Positions 61,346 through 64,000 of a stretch of 64,000 nt of DNA are shown here, one piece after another. Below the pieces are notes generated by a model. It saw nothing but the letters and a program-made list of their open reading frames with translations, ran no database searches and was not told the origin of the DNA. Positions within the stretch are counted from its first letter, which is position 1. Each line of letters opens with the position of its first letter. A program made the position numbers and the translations under genes. This DNA is from an uncultured Sphingomonadaceae bacterium (GTDB lineage: Bacteria; Pseudomonadota; Alphaproteobacteria; Sphingomonadales; Sphingomonadaceae), in NCBI GenBank assembly GCA_947494305.1, contig CANLUL010000003.1, forward strand, positions 186,001-250,000, given 5' to 3'.

Positions 61346-64000
61346 ATGGATAGACTAAGGTCAGGAACAGCAATGCGGGCGGTCTTAATGGCTTCGCTCA
61401 TCATGCAGCCGATAACTGGTGCATATGCACAAAATGCTGCTGCCCGATCTTCGCCGCCGATTGTTGTTAGAAGCGGTCAGGAGGCGAGACTCAATGTTAC
61501 GCCGACTGGCACTCCGATTGTGGAGGTTGCCGCGCCTGATAATAATGGCACGTCTTACAACGTTTTTGAGCGCTTCAATGTTTATCAAGAAGGGACGATT
61601 TTAAACAATAGTGCCGAAATAGCGAGTTCGTTACTAGCAGGCCAGCTGCTCGCCAACCCCAATTTCACAAGTGATGGCCGCGAAGCAGACCTGATTATCG
61701 CAGAGGTTTTGGGCGGTAATCGCTCGGATTTTCTCGGCCCTCTTGAAGTGTTTGGCGGAGAGGCAGGGCTGATCCTGGCCAATCCCGCCGGCATAACATG
61801 TGACGGATGCGGGTTTGTGGGGACGCCGCGTGTTACCCTTTCAACCGGGCAAGTCCAGTTTGGCGCAGATGGACGGTTTAGCGGTCTGGCCGTTACGCAG
61901 GGGGATGTGACTGTTGCCGGTCAAGGTCTACTTGGCGGGAATGTCGACTATTTTGATATTGTAAGTTTAACGGCAAAAATTAATGCCGATCTATACACGC
62001 GTGATCTTCAAATTTCGGCCGGTGCCAGTGACTTTGACTACGCTCAACGGTTGAGCCGATCGCGCGGTCGCACAGGCACTGGTATTGCGATTGATTCCAC
62101 ATTGCTCGGCGGCATGTTTGCAAATCGGATCAGGCTGGTTGGAAATGACCGAGGCGTTGGGGTAAACCTTCAAGGTGCCGTTGCATCACTACAGGATGAC
62201 ATTTTTATAGAAGCGCCCGGCGCAATTTCTGTTGCCAGTGTGGTTGCGGCCAAGGACCTGGATATCCGTTCCGGGGATGGATCGATCACTATCTCTGATC
62301 GGGCTTATGCGGCTGGCAATCTTGGTGTTGATGCTGCTGGTTCAATCCTAACCAGCGGACAATTTGTTGGCGCAGGTCATGATGTTTCCTTGCAAGCAGA
62401 TGCAGGCATATCTGTAAACCAGGCAAGTATCTATGCCGGCCTGAACGTAGACGGTACACTGACCGGCGCGGGTTCGGTTGTGGCGACGACCGCTGGTGAT
62501 GTTCAGCTGGATGGCGAAGTTCTCGCTACCCACCGGATATCTGTGGTTTCACAGGATTTGAATATCAGTACTGGATCGCAGATCACTGCATCCAATGTCG
62601 CTATTCTGGCAAAAGATACCATCGTTGCTGGCAATATCTCATCACTTGGTGATCTTGGTCTTGCGGTTGATAGGATAAACGCTGAGGGGAATATTGTTGC
62701 CAATGGATCGGTAGATATTGCTTCTAATGATGCCGTTCAGTTTTCAGGTATTGTGGCATCTGGGGAAGACTTGACGCTTGCTATCGATGGCGATGCCGAC
62801 ATTGCAGGAATCGTTAGCGCAAGTGAAAGTCTCGCACTCGATGTTTCTGGCAATGCAAATGTTGGCGGTACGGTTGCGGCAAATGGTGCGATCGTGTTCT
62901 CGTCACAACAGCTTGACCTGGGTGGCACTATTTCTGGCTTATCGGCGGTTGATATCTCTATCGCCGCACTATCGTCCGACGCGGCGACAGCACAGATTTC
63001 ATCCGATGGAAATGTAAATCTGCTCAGCGCTGGCAGCACCATTTTTGATGGCCAGCTGTTTGCGGGCGGCAATCTTACCGTGGACAGCGGGGACGCGATA
63101 AACCTGTCAGGTAGCTCACAAAGTGCTGGCAAGACGGTTTTGGATGCTGAAGCCATCACCTTGGCTGGCCAGGTAGTTTCCGATGACGGGATTAATGCGC
63201 TAGCAGGCAAATCTCTCAACGTCAGCGGCGCATTGCAATCCACATCTGATATAGATTTAGATGCTGGAGAAGCGATCACGCTAATGAGCTCGGCCCAAAT
63301 TGCTGCCGAAGGAATGCTGGCGGTTGAGGCGGGTACAGATCTCGGGCTGGCCGGTCGTATTTCAACCGGCGAAACAGCTGTTTTTGTCGCAGCACAGTCG
63401 ATTGATAACGCTGCTATCATAGGCAGTGTGGGCGGAATATCGTTAAATTCGGCGCGCATTGACAGCAAAGGAGTAATCAACAGTAGTGATCTAGTTGCCT
63501 TGAGCGCCGATGATATCGATATTGATGGTCAGTTGATTGGTGGCTCCGGTCTTTCGGTCAATGCATCGAACATCACCGCCGGAATAGATACAGATATACA
63601 GAGCGGCGGAAGCCTCTCGCTTGTCGCCTCTGAGAGCTTGTCTCTGGCGGGTCTATCGCAATCGGCGGGTGATACCGTGTTTCAGGCGGGTGACAACCTG
63701 ATCCTCGACATTACCGCGATCTCTGGGGGCGATATAGAGGGGCTGTCGGGCAATCAGCTTTCTGGTTCAGGTTCACTCACTGCAATTGGTAATCTGTCGC
63801 TAAATGCGCCAGAAATTGACGGTTCTTTTGCGCTTTCGGCGGTCGGCCGTGTCTCACTACAAAGCAGCTCAGGTGATCTCTCGCAGGCGGGTTCGATCCT
63901 GTCAGAAACCGATGTTGAAGTTGTTTCCAATGGGGATCTGGACATTTCGGGTAGCATCGCATCAGCTGGAATGCTGGCTCTGTCGGGCAAAAATTTGACC
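61346..64000 (+). CDS. Filamentous haemagglutinin-like exoprotein (TpsA), 5' part; continues beyond window
   Basis: An ATG at 61346 opens a frame that stays open to the window end (885 codons). The signal peptide ends GAYAQ (about residue 29). Residues 38-280 form the TPS secretion domain, with GTSYNVFERFNVYQEGTI and the hallmark LANPAGITCDGCGFVGTPRVTLSTG (NPxGI-type motif and Cys pair). After this come Gly/Ser/Ala-rich beta-helix repeats of about 20-25 residues, as in FhaB and HMW-type adhesins. It is the partner of the TpsB protein 22 nt upstream. Full length and any C-terminal toxin or adhesin domain cannot be seen. Confidence 0.93.
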   Translation, partial: MDRLRSGTAMRAVLMASLIMQPITGAYAQNAAARSSPPIVVRSGQEARLNVTPTGTPIVEVAAPDNNGTSYNVFERFNVYQEGTILNNSAEIASSLLAGQLLANPNFTSDGREADLIIAEVLGGNRSDFLGPLEVFGGEAGLILANPAGITCDGCGFVGTPRVTLSTGQVQFGADGRFSGLAVTQGDVTVAGQGLLGGNVDYFDIVSLTAKINADLYTRDLQISAGASDFDYAQRLSRSRGRTGTGIAIDSTLLGGMFANRIRLVGNDRGVGVNLQGAVASLQDDIFIEAPGAISVASVVAAKDLDIRSGDGSITISDRAYAAGNLGVDAAGSILTSGQFVGAGHDVSLQADAGISVNQASIYAGLNVDGTLTGAGSVVATTAGDVQLDGEVLATHRISVVSQDLNISTGSQITASNVAILAKDTIVAGNISSLGDLGLAVDRINAEGNIVANGSVDIASNDAVQFSGIVASGEDLTLAIDGDADIAGIVSASESLALDVSGNANVGGTVAANGAIVFSSQQLDLGGTISGLSAVDISIAALSSDAATAQISSDGNVNLLSAGSTIFDGQLFAGGNLTVDSGDAINLSGSSQSAGKTVLDAEAITLAGQVVSDDGINALAGKSLNVSGALQSTSDIDLDAGEAITLMSSAQIAAEGMLAVEAGTDLGLAGRISTGETAVFVAAQSIDNAAIIGSVGGISLNSARIDSKGVINSSDLVALSADDIDIDGQLIGGSGLSVNASNITAGIDTDIQSGGSLSLVASESLSLAGLSQSAGDTVFQAGDNLILDITAISGGDIEGLSGNQLSGSGSLTAIGNLSLNAPEIDGSFALSAVGRVSLQSSSGDLSQAGSILSETDVEVVSNGDLDISGSIASAGMLALSGKNLT

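Noticed and set aside
62737-63480. Reverse frame of 247 codons inside the TpsA gene
   Set aside because: The Ser/Pro/Ala-rich translation is the usual shadow of Gly/Ser/Ala-rich beta-helix repeats.
1-64000. CRISPR array or prophage
   Set aside because: No regularly spaced direct repeats, cas genes or phage structural genes were seen at any scale.

Overview
The window looks like a chromosomal segment of an alphaproteobacterium, most probably a marine sphingomonad. This rests on gene content and neighbourhoods: a NodT/RND efflux set, glnD, a malic enzyme divergent from mutS, a ubiquinol-cytochrome c chaperone next to a DUF177 gene, and a MlaE permease with a fused STAS domain. Base composition is moderate in GC. 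GTG and TTG starts are frequent. No IS element, prophage, CRISPR array or rRNA gene was seen, and one tRNA (Gly, anticodon GCC) is present.

From 1 to about 43 kb the window is mostly housekeeping and ordinary accessory genes. In order: an RND tripartite efflux operon on the minus strand (outer membrane factor cut by the window edge, adaptor, pump); an aldolase/lyase and an EamA exporter; an epimerase-like SDR; pepN; pgeF; a DASS carboxylate transporter; a cystathionine gamma-synthase family enzyme behind a strikingly structured leader; a HAD phosphatase; an Mla-type lipid transport operon (permease, ATPase, MCE protein, lipoprotein); MidA-like methyltransferase with lgt; acyl-CoA synthetase coupled to glnD; DUF177 and the cytochrome bc1 chaperone divergent from bamE; malic enzyme with a small phosphatase-like gene; mutS; a DUF819 membrane protein; argB, a YggT gene and folD; an NTF2-like lipoprotein and MarC; a tight minus-strand set (thioredoxin/TPR, LON-domain, Trm112-like); tRNA-Gly; a LysR regulator divergent from a DUF983 gene; and an MFS transporter with a small exported protein.

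From about 43.4 kb to the end the content changes to signalling and surface or secreted proteins. A SARP-like winged helix/TolB-like/TPR regulator is divergent from an HD-GYP phosphodiesterase. An exported protein with calcium-binding type-3-like repeats follows. Then come two exported proteins (at 49.1 and 55.4 kb) that share a roughly 95-residue N-terminal domain I do not recognise; one ends in a ricin-type lectin trefoil. Each sits next to an unusual partner: a CsgG-like protein with a C-terminal SH3-like domain, and a highly basic exported protein carrying six copies of an 18-residue A/R repeat. Two complete two-component systems with 7TMR-DISM-like sensors and NarL-type regulators are interleaved. 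The segment ends in a two-partner secretion pair, a TpsB pore and a filamentous-haemagglutinin-like TpsA that runs off the window, behind an AT-rich promoter region.

The best candidates for undescribed biology are this 49-64 kb surface/signalling locus, with its shared unknown domain and repeat protein, and the three-hairpin leader upstream of the cystathionine gamma-synthase family gene at 13.35-13.47 kb. Co-function of the 49-64 kb genes is inferred from adjacency and shared export or surface character; it is not shown by the sequence.
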